From the IMG/VR virus record IMGVR_UViG_3300037189_002988, positions 1 to 64,000 of that record: a stretch of DNA of 64,000 nt; one strand, 5' to 3'. Under the pieces are notes generated by a model that saw only the letters and a program-made list of their open reading frames with translations, searched no databases and was not told the origin of the DNA. Of this stretch, positions 1-8,600 are shown in pieces; position 1 is the first letter of the stretch, and each line of letters begins with the position of its first letter. This DNA is from a virus. Made by a program: the position numbers and the translations under genes.

Positions 1-2
1 AT

Positions 3-515
3 ATTACTACAGGTAATGACTTTCCATGGTATTGGAATGAAAATACTTCTGGCTATGAAAAGAGCGATGCTAAAGATGCAAACTTCGCGGGGTTTCAATA
101 TGGCTTCTATCATGTCTTATATCATAATGATCAAACAGTATCTCATTTCTATAAAGACTTTGAACCATTGTTATATTTTATGGAAGAAAAGACTGGCATA
201 GATGTAAAGTCTGTCTATAGAGTTAGAGCAGCCCTTAATACTTGGACTCCTAATGATCTCCAACACCATGCTCACGTAGATATGAAATATCCTCATAATG
301 TTCTTTTATATTATGTCAATGACTCAGACGGTGATACCTTTATGTATAACGAGGTTCAAGAACTCGGGGAAGAAAGTCCTACTGAATTTACTCTTCATAG
401 TAGATATACTCCTAAACAAGGAGATGCTGTATTATTCGATGGACTAAGATATCATTCTTCTAGTAAGCCTAAAGAGCATTCTAAAAGAATTATTGTCAAT
501 ATAGACTTTTACTAA
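3..515 (+). CDS. 2-oxoglutarate/Fe(II)-dependent oxygenase, 5'-truncated by window edge
   Basis: The frame is open from the first bases of the window, so the true start lies upstream. The visible 170 residues have the features of a 2OG-Fe(II) dioxygenase: an FPWYW-type segment near the start, an HVD metal-binding pair in QHHAHVDMKYP, a distal His in RYHSS, and an Arg in SKRIIVNIDF for the 2-oxoglutarate carboxylate. Such enzymes hydroxylate proteins, nucleobases or small molecules; phages often carry them with unknown substrates. It converges on a minus-strand gene 24 bases downstream. The family call is fairly sure; the substrate cannot be told. Confidence 0.75.
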   Translation: MTTGNDFPWYWNENTSGYEKSDAKDANFAGFQYGFYHVLYHNDQTVSHFYKDFEPLLYFMEEKTGIDVKSVYRVRAALNTWTPNDLQHHAHVDMKYPHNVLLYYVNDSDGDTFMYNEVQELGEESPTEFTLHSRYTPKQGDAVLFDGLRYHSSSKPKEHSKRIIVNIDFY

Positions 516-539
516 AAAACCAGGGGGTAATAAAAATCC

Positions 540-752
540 CTATTCTGGTGAATATTCTTTCCATAATCCAATAGGACAAGAAGCATGAGCCATTTGGCAT
601 TTTAAATTCATAAAACAACCACATTTCTTACATTGGGAAGTCATCTTAATAAAATTATCACATGTTAGACAAGTATTTATTCTATCTGCAAATACTTCAC
701 TTGGTACATATTGTGTATTAGGGTTTAATAGATCCCATGGTTTTGCATTCAT
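540..752 (-). CDS. small cysteine-rich zinc-binding protein
   Basis: This 70-residue protein has seven cysteines: C28-x2-C31, then C41-x2-C44-x-C46 (CKKCGC), C52 and C59 in a CPxGxW ending. The pattern resembles small zinc-ribbon proteins common in aquatic phages, whose role is unknown. There is no Shine-Dalgarno. Instead an extended -10 (TGATAATAT on the minus strand) lies 6 bases before the ATG, so the mRNA is probably leaderless. It is divergent from the membrane protein/halogenase operon. Confidence 0.7.
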   Translation of the reverse strand: MNAKPWDLLNPNTQYVPSEVFADRINTCLTCDNFIKMTSQCKKCGCFMNLKCQMAHASCPIGLWKEYSPE

Positions 753-758
753 TCGATA

Positions 759-767
759 ATATTATCA
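759..767 (-). promoter_or_regulatory. extended -10, leaderless promoter
   Basis: Read on the minus strand this is TGA-TAATAT, followed by six bases and then the ATG at 752. A transcript starting 7 bases after the -10 would begin on the A of the start codon. Confidence 0.5.
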
Positions 768-781
768 TACCCCCCAGAATT

Positions 782-810
782 TTGCAAGAGAGACGATAGT
801 CTCCTATTGT
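782..810 (+). promoter_or_regulatory. promoter with palindromic operator in its spacer
   Basis: TTGCAA (782-787), a 17-base spacer and TATTGT (805-810) form a moderate sigma-70-like promoter for the membrane protein/halogenase operon. The spacer holds an interrupted palindrome, GAGAC-GATA-GTCTC (790-803), placed where a repressor would block polymerase. TTTGCA (781-786) and TGCAAA (810-815) could extend it as an outer stem next to the GGGGAGG ribosome-binding sequence. Confidence 0.4.
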
Positions 811-825
811 GCAAAGGGGAGGGGA

Positions 826-1152
826 GTGCTATACTTATATCGCCGACTTAAAAGAATGGACTGTATGAAGCACCTTGAATGGATCGCCGCGTTGAAAACA
901 ATGCGAAATAAGAAATATTGGAATAAACCTAATACTGTTGAATTTTGGGCTTTTTCTACAAAACTTAGCATTATCTTCCCAGGCTTGCTTTTAGGGAAAC
1001 AATGGTGGTGGTTGTATATTTTCGCCCTTGTTTCATCCCTTGCTTTAATATGGTCATCCACGAAAAAAACTTTACCGACTATAATTCTTTTTAACATCGG
1101 ATGGTCTATACTTGCTAGTATCGCCTTACTCAAACACTTTTTAGGGGCATAA
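826..1152 (+). CDS. small integral membrane protein, coupled to halogenase
   Basis: A protein of up to 108 residues with a basic N-terminus and two to three hydrophobic segments: one around GLLLGKQWWWLYIFALVSS and one around the C-terminal LPTIILFNIGWSILASIALL. I do not recognise the family. The start is uncertain. GTG at 826 lies close to GGGGAGG; ATGs at 856 and 865 are in frame and would give about 98 and 95 residues. Its stop is one base before the halogenase GTG, so the two are probably translated together. The pairing suggests a membrane partner, such as a transporter or an anchor for substrate supply, but this is inference. Confidence 0.6.
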   Translation: MLYLYRRLKRMDCMKHLEWIAALKTMRNKKYWNKPNTVEFWAFSTKLSIIFPGLLLGKQWWWLYIFALVSSLALIWSSTKKTLPTIILFNIGWSILASIALLKHFLGA

Positions 1153-1153
1153 C

Positions 1154-2752
1154 GTGAAATCAAAGAACATTAAAAGCATTACCATTGTTGGCGGCGGAAC
1201 TTCAGGCTGGATTACCGCCTCACTTCTAATTAACAAATTTCCAGATAAACAAATTACACTTGTTGAGTCTGAAGACATTCCTACTGTAGGTGTTGGCGAA
1301 AGTACCCTCGGCGGAATTAACTACTTATTCTATACACTAGGACTTAAAGATGAAGACTGGATGAAAAAATGTAATGCATCATACAAGATGAGTATTAAAT
1401 TTACTGACTTTTACGATAAAGATGCAGGTGGATTTCACTACCCATTCGGACAACCATATCTACAAGATACTATGTGGGGTCTATGGGATTGGCACTTAAT
1501 GAAATATAAGAATCCTGATTTATCATGGGAAGATTATTCAAGATGCTATATTCCATCAGCAGCACTATACGAACAAAATAAAATTTCAGATAATGAAAAT
1601 GGTGAATTTGACAACTTTACACCAGCAACAGATGTTGCTTATCATTTTGATGCAGCATTACTAGGAAGATTTTTAAGAGATGAATACTCAAAGCCTAGAG
1701 GTGTAACTCATATCTTTGGTACCGTAAAAGACGTAGTACTTGGAGATAAAGGTGTAGAAAATGTAGTACTAGAAGATGGAACAGTATTATCATCTGATCT
1801 ATACATTGACTGCACAGGTTTTAAGAGTCTACTATTAGATAAAGCATTAAAAGAACCATTCATTTCAAAGGCTGACGTACTAGTAAACAATAGTGCTTGG
1901 GCTACAAGAATTGAATATAAAGATAAAGAAAAAGAATTAGAACCATTTACTAATGGAACAGCAATTGAAAACGGATGGTGCTGGAATATTCCATTGTGGT
2001 CACGTCTTGGTGCTGGCTATGTATATAGCGATAAGTATGCAACACCAGAGCAAGCATTAGAAGAATTTAAAAACTATTTAATGTCTGACAAAATGGTTAT
2101 ACCTAGAACTAAAGAAGAAGTAGAGGCTTTAGAATTTAGAAGCATTAAGATGCGTGTTGGAATCCACGAAAGAACATGGGTAAAGAACGTAGTAGCAATC
2201 GGCTTATCTGCTGGCTTTATCGAACCACTAGAAAGCAATGGTTTATTTAGCGTTCACGAATTCTTATTTAAACTTGTAAGAATTTTATCTTTGCCAAAAG
2301 TAAATCAAATGGATAAAGATGTTTATAACGCATCAGTAAGAGGTATGTTTGAAAACTTTACAGAGTTTGTTTCATTACACTATGCATTAAGTCACAGAGA
2401 TGATACCAAGTACTGGCAAGATATTCAAGAAAGAACATTTAGTGAAAAGATGGTCAAGTTAATTCCAGACAGAACTGTTGGTTACTTTGACTTCCAAGAT
2501 CTATATATGTTTAAGCAACAATATTCTGATCCACATGGAGGTATTCATTTCATTGCTACTGGTCTTCAATATCAATTATTAGATGATCATACATTTGCTG
2601 GAAAAAAACTTGCAAATCCATATCAAAACTATAATGAAATAAATACTACTATAAAAGCCAACTTCTTAAATAAAAAGAACAGATGGATGAAGGCTGCTGA
2701 AAAAGCACCTAAGTTAACAGAATATCTAAAGAATAGAATCTATAAAGATTAG
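1154..2752 (+). CDS. flavin-dependent halogenase (tryptophan-halogenase family)
   Basis: This 532-residue protein matches the FADH2-dependent halogenases that use O2 and halide to make HOCl/HOBr. It has the FAD-binding GGGTSGW (13-19), GVGEST (46-51), a Lys at 78 in ASYKMSIKF that aligns in position with the catalytic Lys of PrnA/RebH, the family hallmark WCWNIP (275-280), and FIEPLES with Glu360 matching the second catalytic residue. Length is normal for the family (about 510-540). It starts at GTG after AGGGG, one base after the upstream membrane-protein stop. Cyanophage halogenases such as VirX1 are known; the substrate here (free tryptophan, indole or another phenolic) is unknown. A flavin reductase is not visible and may come from the host. 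Confidence 0.9.
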   Translation: MKSKNIKSITIVGGGTSGWITASLLINKFPDKQITLVESEDIPTVGVGESTLGGINYLFYTLGLKDEDWMKKCNASYKMSIKFTDFYDKDAGGFHYPFGQPYLQDTMWGLWDWHLMKYKNPDLSWEDYSRCYIPSAALYEQNKISDNENGEFDNFTPATDVAYHFDAALLGRFLRDEYSKPRGVTHIFGTVKDVVLGDKGVENVVLEDGTVLSSDLYIDCTGFKSLLLDKALKEPFISKADVLVNNSAWATRIEYKDKEKELEPFTNGTAIENGWCWNIPLWSRLGAGYVYSDKYATPEQALEEFKNYLMSDKMVIPRTKEEVEALEFRSIKMRVGIHERTWVKNVVAIGLSAGFIEPLESNGLFSVHEFLFKLVRILSLPKVNQMDKDVYNASVRGMFENFTEFVSLHYALSHRDDTKYWQDIQERTFSEKMVKLIPDRTVGYFDFQDLYMFKQQYSDPHGGIHFIATGLQYQLLDDHTFAGKKLANPYQNYNEINTTIKANFLNKKNRWMKAAEKAPKLTEYLKNRIYKD

Positions 2753-2760
2753 TAAAAGGA

Positions 2761-2802
2761 GAGAGCCAACCCCTGTGGTGTGGTGGTGGGGGGCTGGCTC
2801 TC
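2761..2802. terminator. strong hairpin between convergent genes
   Basis: GAGAGCCA(A)CCCC pairs with GGGG(G)CTGGCTCTC across a G/T-rich loop, between the halogenase stop and the convergent minus-strand gene. There is no U-run, so it may act as a bidirectional, U-less terminator as seen in actinobacteria. Confidence 0.6.
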
Positions 2803-2845
2803 AGACTATGAGGAACTATATGTGTTCCAGACTTATTATTATACC

Positions 2846-3082
2846 TTAGTTTGCAGATCCTGTCAAACGATTTTCAACTAACTTTTCTCTTTCATCAATA
2901 ATTTTAAAAGCCCATTCTTTAATAGAGTCTTCTACTTTCTTATAATGATGTCCACAGAATAATAATTCTCCAGATACCCCGCTTGCACTAACATAGGCTT
3001 GAGCCTCACAGCGATCACAACGATCTAAGGCTGTCAATTTGTATTTAACTTCTTCTTTTTCAATCAATTTAGATTTTGTCAT
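2846..3082 (-). CDS. DUF7455-like small zinc-finger protein
   Basis: A 78-residue protein with LTALDRCDRCEAQAY followed by GELLFCGHH: C22-x2-C25 and C43-x-H45-H46, presumably one zinc site. This signature matches the small DUF7455 proteins of Actinomycetota, function unknown, and is the best single host clue in the window. I prefer ATG at 3082 because AAGGAG lies 8 bases upstream; a GTG at 3091 would sit only 2 bases from that site. The C-terminal half is predicted helical and charged. It is convergent with the halogenase. Confidence 0.75.
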   Translation of the reverse strand: MTKSKLIEKEEVKYKLTALDRCDRCEAQAYVSASGVSGELLFCGHHYKKVEDSIKEWAFKIIDEREKLVENRLTGSAN

Positions 3083-3141
3083 ATTCACCACTCCTTGGTA
3101 TTAATTATAAGGGGTAAAAAGATAGATTGTCAATAATAAAA

Positions 3142-3150
3142 TGTTACAAT
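3142..3150 (+). promoter_or_regulatory. extended -10 with near-leaderless start
   Basis: TGT-TACAAT ends 9 bases before the ATG at 3160, and no Shine-Dalgarno is present. TTGTCA at 3127-3132 is too close to act as its -35. Confidence 0.4.
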
Positions 3151-3159
3151 GATAATGTT

Positions 3160-3471
3160 ATGAATTTTAATATCTTAACCTCTACCGCCGAATTATGGCA
3201 AACCCTCACAATTATAGGTGTAGCCCTCAGTGTTGGTTATGCAATGGCTAGAAGATTTGAAGGACTTCTTAGTAAAAATAAAAAAGGTGACACAATAGTT
3301 GAAAGATTAGAAAAAATAGAAAGACAACTACAGCCAAATGGCGGGTCAAGTATGTCAGACAAAATTGACTATATTCGTAGAGATCAAAATAAAATGAAAA
3401 ATGAACTTTCTCAAATTTCTGGAGAATTAGAAGTAATTAAAGATATCGTAATCTCAATAGTAGAAAAATAA
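3160..3471 (+). CDS. membrane-anchored coiled-coil phage protein (DUF2746-like)
   Basis: A 103-residue protein with one N-terminal transmembrane segment (about 12-27, LWQTLTIIGVALSVGYAMA) and a charged helical tail containing QPNGGSSMSDKIDYI. That PNGGSS-x-DKID signature recurs in single-pass actinophage membrane proteins annotated as DUF2746 or holin-like. The C-terminal 45 residues look coiled-coil. An upstream in-frame TTG (3127) lies inside promoter sequence and is rejected. It may belong to the lysis apparatus or be a virion membrane contact; evidence is thin. Confidence 0.6.
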   Translation: MNFNILTSTAELWQTLTIIGVALSVGYAMARRFEGLLSKNKKGDTIVERLEKIERQLQPNGGSSMSDKIDYIRRDQNKMKNELSQISGELEVIKDIVISIVEK

Positions 3472-3473
3472 TT

Positions 3474-3482
3474 TGGTATAAT
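3474..3482 (+). promoter_or_regulatory. extended -10 TGGTATAAT, start of tail-fibre region
   Basis: An extended -10 just after the membrane-protein stop. It is followed by a perfect 5-bp hairpin, AAGGC-GTACA-GCCTT (3489-3503), directly upstream of the TAGGAG ribosome-binding site. The hairpin may stabilise the 5' end of the long tail-fibre transcript. Confidence 0.5.
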
Positions 3483-3515
3483 GAAACTAAGGCGTACAGC
3501 CTTTAGGAGTACCCT

Positions 3516-3860
3516 ATGACCCCAGGGAAATTGAATTTTGTCTGTCCACAAGGAAGCACATTCCGTAGGACATTGACCTATAAAATTGACGAAACACCAG
3601 TAAATCTAACTGGATATTCTGCACGTCTACAAGTAAGAGAAACTCACGACTCAACTGACTATATTGTATATCTAACAAATGGAAATGGCATTACCCTTGG
3701 TGGAAGTGCTGGAACAATTGATATCTTAATAGCAGATTCAACAACAACAAACTTCATCACTGGGGACCACGTTTACGATCTAGAAGTAGAATCAGTAAGT
3801 GGTATTACAGATCGTTTAATCGAAGGTAGATTTAATGTCACCCCAGAGGTGACTCGTTAA
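3516..3860 (+). CDS. LtfC-like beta-sandwich tail protein (copy 1)
   Basis: A 114-residue all-beta protein with the FVCPQGSTFRRTLTY opening, PVNLTGYSARLQVR and a YDLEVES-to-FNVTPEVTR ending. This matches the LtfC/p132/Gp6-type beta-sandwich proteins at the head of tail-fibre operons in actinophages. It probably links fibres to the tail tip. TAGGAG precedes the ATG. It overlaps the next gene by one base (TAATG). A divergent second copy with the same context is at 23928. Confidence 0.65.
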   Translation: MTPGKLNFVCPQGSTFRRTLTYKIDETPVNLTGYSARLQVRETHDSTDYIVYLTNGNGITLGGSAGTIDILIADSTTTNFITGDHVYDLEVESVSGITDRLIEGRFNVTPEVTR

Positions 3861-4204
3861 TGGCAGAAGTAACTGTATCAGTTGTTGAAAGTCCAGTAAC
3901 AGTTATCTCTGCAGAACAAAATGTAGATGTATCAGTAAACGAACAAACAGTTGTAATCAGTCTTGGAACCTCTGGTCCACAAGGCCCAGCAGGAACAGTT
4001 GATTATGGCGAGTTAGGATATGTTCATACACAAACAACAGCAGCAACAGTATGGACTGTCAATCACGGATTAGGGTTTATACCTAATGTAACAGTAGTAG
4101 ATTCAGCAGGAACAGTTATTGAGGGGTCATATAACTATCCTAATGAAAATACTATAGTACTAACCTTTGCTGGAGCATTTTCAGGAAAGGCTTATTTTTC
4201 ATAA
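3860..4204 (+). CDS. small tail-fibre protein with short collagen-like segment
   Basis: A 114-residue protein with a Val-rich beta N-terminus, a short GPQGPAG collagen-like turn (about 49-55) and a C-terminal beta domain of the form W-x-V-x-HGLG-x-P-x-V-x-V-x-D. A similar C-terminal domain closes the next gene (THNLNSRDVVVNVYD). It lies between the LtfC-like protein and a larger fibre and is probably a short fibre or linker of the same complex. Confidence 0.6.
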   Translation: MAEVTVSVVESPVTVISAEQNVDVSVNEQTVVISLGTSGPQGPAGTVDYGELGYVHTQTTAATVWTVNHGLGFIPNVTVVDSAGTVIEGSYNYPNENTIVLTFAGAFSGKAYFS

Positions 4205-4222
4205 AAAGGGCAGGTGAAATAA

Positions 4223-5641
4223 ATGAGTAGAAAATTTTTAACGAACTTAGATCTTAATACCAATCAATTACTGAATGGTGTTATTCAAAATCTTGGAACA
4301 GATCCAGAAACTGGAAAAGCAGGTCAAGTTTATTTTAATACCTCAAATCAAAAATTAAAATTCTACAATGGCTCTGCTTCAGCATGGCAATTCGTAGGTG
4401 CTTCTAACGAAGAAATTGAAGATTTAATTGCACAATTAATTGATGCAGGAACTGGTATTTCTGTAAACTATAATGACGAAACAAGTAGTTTAGTTATTAC
4501 TAACACTGGTGTAACAGCCCTTGTTGGTACTGCAAACGAAATTGACGTATCTGCATCAACAGGTTCTGTAACACTAAGTTTACCATCAACAATTAATGCT
4601 AACACTACAGGAAACGCAGCAACTGCTTCTGCATTAGAAACAGCAAGAACAATCTCCCTAGGTGGAGATTTAAGTGGTAGTGCTAGTTTTAAAGGTGATC
4701 AAAATATCACAATTAATGCAACAGTTCAACCAAACTCTGTAGCACTAGGAACTGATACAACAGGTGACTATGTTGCATCTGCATCAGCAGGAACTGGTAT
4801 TAGTATTAGCGGAAGTGGCGAAGGTGCTGCTTTAACAATTACTAACACTGGCGTAACAAGTCTTTCTGGAACAAACAATGAAATTACTGTATCTGCATCA
4901 GCAGGTGCTGTACAAATTGGTTTGCCAGATAACGTAACAGTCGCTGGTGATTTAGTTGTAGACGGAAACTTAACAGTATCAGGTAGCACAACATACTTAA
5001 ATACAGCAACACTAACTGTAGAAGACAACATTGTTCTTCTTAACAGTAATGCCACAGGAACTCCTGTTGCAGATGCTGGTATTGAAGTAGAACGTGGAGA
5101 CGGACCTAATTCATCTTTTTATTGGGATGAATCAGAAGGTAAGTGGACTTCAAGTAACGGTGTAACAAATACTGCCGTATCGCTAGAAGGACACGGACAC
5201 TCTTCAATTAACATTAGTGACTTTCAAGAGGCCGTAGAAGATGTAGTTGGAGCAATGGCAACAGATTCTGGAACCATTGACTTTGCTTACACTGATAACG
5301 GAACAGGTGCTGGAACACTTAGTGCTTCCGTAGTACTTGCCGCATCTAATTCATACTTGTCAAGAGCAGCAGGATTAGCAGTAGATAAGTCAGCATTAGA
5401 AACAGCACTCGTAACAGATGGCTTCACAAAGAAGGCTTCTGCTAACGTTGGAAACGGTTCATCACTTTCATTTGCAATTACTCATAATCTAAACAGCAGA
5501 GATGTTGTTGTAAACGTTTATGATAATTCTTCTTTTGACACAGTAGAAACTGATGTTGTTAGAACAGACGCAAATACAGTAACTGTATCATTTGCAACAG
5601 CACCAACAAACAACGCATACCGCGTAGTTATCGTTGGATAG
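4223..5641 (+). CDS. tail fibre protein
   Basis: A 472-residue, Ser/Thr/Ala/Gly-rich fibre. The N-terminus (MSRKFLTNLDLNTNQLLNG, then GQVYFNTSNQKLKFYNGSAW-like text) resembles the attachment domain at the start of the next gene. The middle has repeated ISGSGE/TNTGVTSLSGT beta-helix-like segments and a repeated TITNTGV module. The last 60 residues are the same beta domain type as in the previous protein. A Shine-Dalgarno-like GGCAGGTGA precedes the ATG. Role: receptor-binding or side fibre; the receptor is unknown. Confidence 0.7.
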   Translation: MSRKFLTNLDLNTNQLLNGVIQNLGTDPETGKAGQVYFNTSNQKLKFYNGSASAWQFVGASNEEIEDLIAQLIDAGTGISVNYNDETSSLVITNTGVTALVGTANEIDVSASTGSVTLSLPSTINANTTGNAATASALETARTISLGGDLSGSASFKGDQNITINATVQPNSVALGTDTTGDYVASASAGTGISISGSGEGAALTITNTGVTSLSGTNNEITVSASAGAVQIGLPDNVTVAGDLVVDGNLTVSGSTTYLNTATLTVEDNIVLLNSNATGTPVADAGIEVERGDGPNSSFYWDESEGKWTSSNGVTNTAVSLEGHGHSSINISDFQEAVEDVVGAMATDSGTIDFAYTDNGTGAGTLSASVVLAASNSYLSRAAGLAVDKSALETALVTDGFTKKASANVGNGSSLSFAITHNLNSRDVVVNVYDNSSFDTVETDVVRTDANTVTVSFATAPTNNAYRVVIVG

Positions 5642-5654
5642 TATAAAATATATT

Positions 5655-5680
5655 GAGGGGGTAGTGAAACACCTACCCTC
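5655..5680 (+). terminator. hairpin in gap after first fibre gene
   Basis: GAGGG(G)GTAG pairs with CTACCCTC in the 56-base gap, with no U-run. It could attenuate transcription or protect the mRNA between the two large fibre genes. Confidence 0.35.
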
Positions 5681-5697
5681 TCTAACTAAGGATTAAA

Positions 5698-8600
5698 ATG
5701 GCAAAAAGGTTTTTAACACCTACAGGTTTAGTGAGTTTAGCCTCAGATCCAGCAACTGGGTCAGAGGGTAATCTGTACTTTAATAATACCTCTGATGTCA
5801 TTAAAATATATAGAAATGGTGCTTGGGAAAACTTAGTACATACAAGTGAAGAAATACAAGATGCAGCATCAGGTCTTTTAGACCATAGTAATCATGTAAA
5901 CATAGAAGCAACATATGACGACAATAATAATCAAATAATTTTAGAAGCAGATTTATCATCAGTAGGAGCAACAGGATACTATGGATCTTTTTACCATAGT
6001 TCTTCTGCAATAATAAGTGCGTCTGCAACAACACAAGAAGTAGTAATTCCAATTAATACAACAGCAGAAGCAAATGGTGTATCAATTCAAAATAATATTT
6101 CAGGAAAACCAACAAGAATAAAATTTGCAAATGCTGGTGTTTACAATATTCAATTTTCAGTACAATTAGCAAATAGTAATAATACAATTCATAATGCTAC
6201 TATCTGGCTTAAAAAGAATGGAACTAATGTTCCTTCATCAAGTGGTCAAGTAACTGTACCAGAAAAACATGGAGGTGTTAATGGTCAAATAATTCAAGCA
6301 TGGAATTATGTAATGAGTTTAGCAGCAAATGATTTTATTGAATTTTATTTTCAAGTAGAAGATATAGGTATATTTATTGAAACAATTCCTGTTGGAACAA
6401 CACCAACAACTCCAGAAAGTCCAGCAATTATTGTTACAGCACAACAAATTACAAATACACTTGCTCCAGGATTTGGCGGTAGTGGAAGTTCATTCTATCT
6501 AAATGATCTATTAGATGTATCTATTATTAGTCCAGAGAATCATCAATTAGTAGCATTTAATCAAGAAACAGGATTATGGAAGAATTTACACCCCTCAGAA
6601 ATTAACTTAGCAACATTAACAAATTTAAACTCAGCAAGCACATCACTTCTTGCATCAGCATCAACACTTTATATTCCAAAGACTGATCAACAGTCAATAA
6701 TTAACACAGCATCAGCAGCAGCAGTAAACTATGTTGTTGATTCAGCACCAGGTGCACTAGATACTCTAAATGAATTAGCAGCAGCATTAAACGATGATGC
6801 AAACTTTGCTTCTACCGTTATAGGAACAATAGCATCATCATCTGCAGCAGCAGTATCATCAGCAGTTTCTTCAGCAAGTGCAAATACTGTATCTCAAATT
6901 AATGCTTTAACTACATCTGATATTGAAGAGGGTAGCAGACTATACTTTACAAATCAAAGATCTTTAACTACAGCATCAACTGCTTTAGTACATAGCAATC
7001 ATACAAATATTACTGCTACATACAACTCAGCAAGTAATCAAATTATATTAACAGGAAATGCTGGAGGTGGTGGAGCAGGTGGTGATGGTGCCTCTGTTAT
7101 ATATTCAACAGAACAACCAGATACAAGCCAACTCTCTATTGGTGATATATGGGTAGATAGTAACGCTTCTGTGGGGTATAGTGGAAGTTCTACTCCTTTT
7201 GTAAATCAACTTACATATTGGTTAGAAGATGATAATGGAAATCTATTACCAGATGCAGATAATGTTTACTCAGTAGGATCAAGTGCTTTTAGAGTAAAAG
7301 ACTTATATCTTGGTGCTTCATCTCTTTATATGCAAAATCCATCAAGTCCTAATCAAAATATTGCATTAACTATGGACTTAAATGGAAATATGCAAATTGG
7401 AAATCATAAGATTATTACTACTGGAAATGCTCAATCAAATCTAGACTTATCATCATATGCAACAAAACTTTATGCAAATTCAGCAAGTGCTTATGCTTTA
7501 AATTCAGCAAGTGCTTATACACAGTCACAACTTGACAGTGCATCATCAAATCTTACATCTTCAATAAATACAAAACTTTCTATACAATCAGCATCAACAA
7601 CATATGCTACAAAGGCAGAATTATCAAATGTTAATGTTGACTTATCAGCATACTTAAGTAAGGCTGAGGCTAGTGCAATGTATCAAAAACGTATTCCATA
7701 TTCATCTGCATCTCCTACCCCTACACAATTGGGTGATATGTGGGTTGATAATACAGGAACTGCTGCAATTTTAAATATTTGGGATGGAAATGAATGGAAG
7801 TATGAATCATATGTACCAACTCCAAATGTTCTGTCAATTCTTCCAGTTAGTTCAACATCAGCAGGAACTATTATAGATATTACTGGAGCAAACTTTGTAT
7901 CTGGTGCAACAGTACAGTTTATTGGAACAAATGGTACACCATATAATGCAACAGTTGTTCAAAGAGTTTCAGCAACATTACTAAAAGCAACCACACCAGC
8001 ACTTGCACAAGCATATGAACCATATAGTATTAAAGTTATAAACCCAAGTGGAAACTATGGAATATTGGCTGGAGCATTAGATGCTGGATCTACACCAGCA
8101 TGGATTACACCACAAGGATCTATAGGAACTCTTTACGATATTGAAAGAGGAATTAAAACATTTAATGTTAGTGCTAGTGATGCAGATTTACAAAGTCTTC
8201 AATATTCAATTGTTGGAGGAGCACTACCTGCTGGAATGATTTTAAGTGCATCTGCTGGAGTAATATCTGGATTAGCGTCTCCAGTTGTAAATGACACAAC
8301 ATATACATTTGATGTAAGAGCAAGTGATGGAATAAACTCATCAACCAGAACATTTAGTTTATTAATGAAAGCACCAGTAACAATAACATATACATCAGTT
8401 GGAAGCAACACATTTACTGCACCTACTGCATTAACTTATGTTAAAATTCTTCTAGTTGGTGGAGGTGGAGGTGCTGGAAGCAGTCGAGGAAATGGACCTG
8501 GCGGTAACGGTGGTGGTGGTGGTATTGTTTATAATCCATTAGTTGCTGTAACTGCTGGACAAACTTATTCATTAAACGTTGGTGGTGCAGGATCAGGTTC

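Noticed and set aside
16-201. Plus-strand open frame at the window start
   Set aside because: It overlaps the open oxygenase frame beginning at base 3, whose translation carries family motifs; this frame has none.
804-1163. Minus-strand open frame opposite the membrane protein
   Set aside because: It is the reverse shadow of the 826 gene, ends inside the halogenase start, and has no start signals.
3127-3159. TTG start 11 codons upstream of the DUF2746-like protein
   Set aside because: The stretch is promoter-like (TGTTACAAT) and the encoded residues do not fit a membrane protein start.
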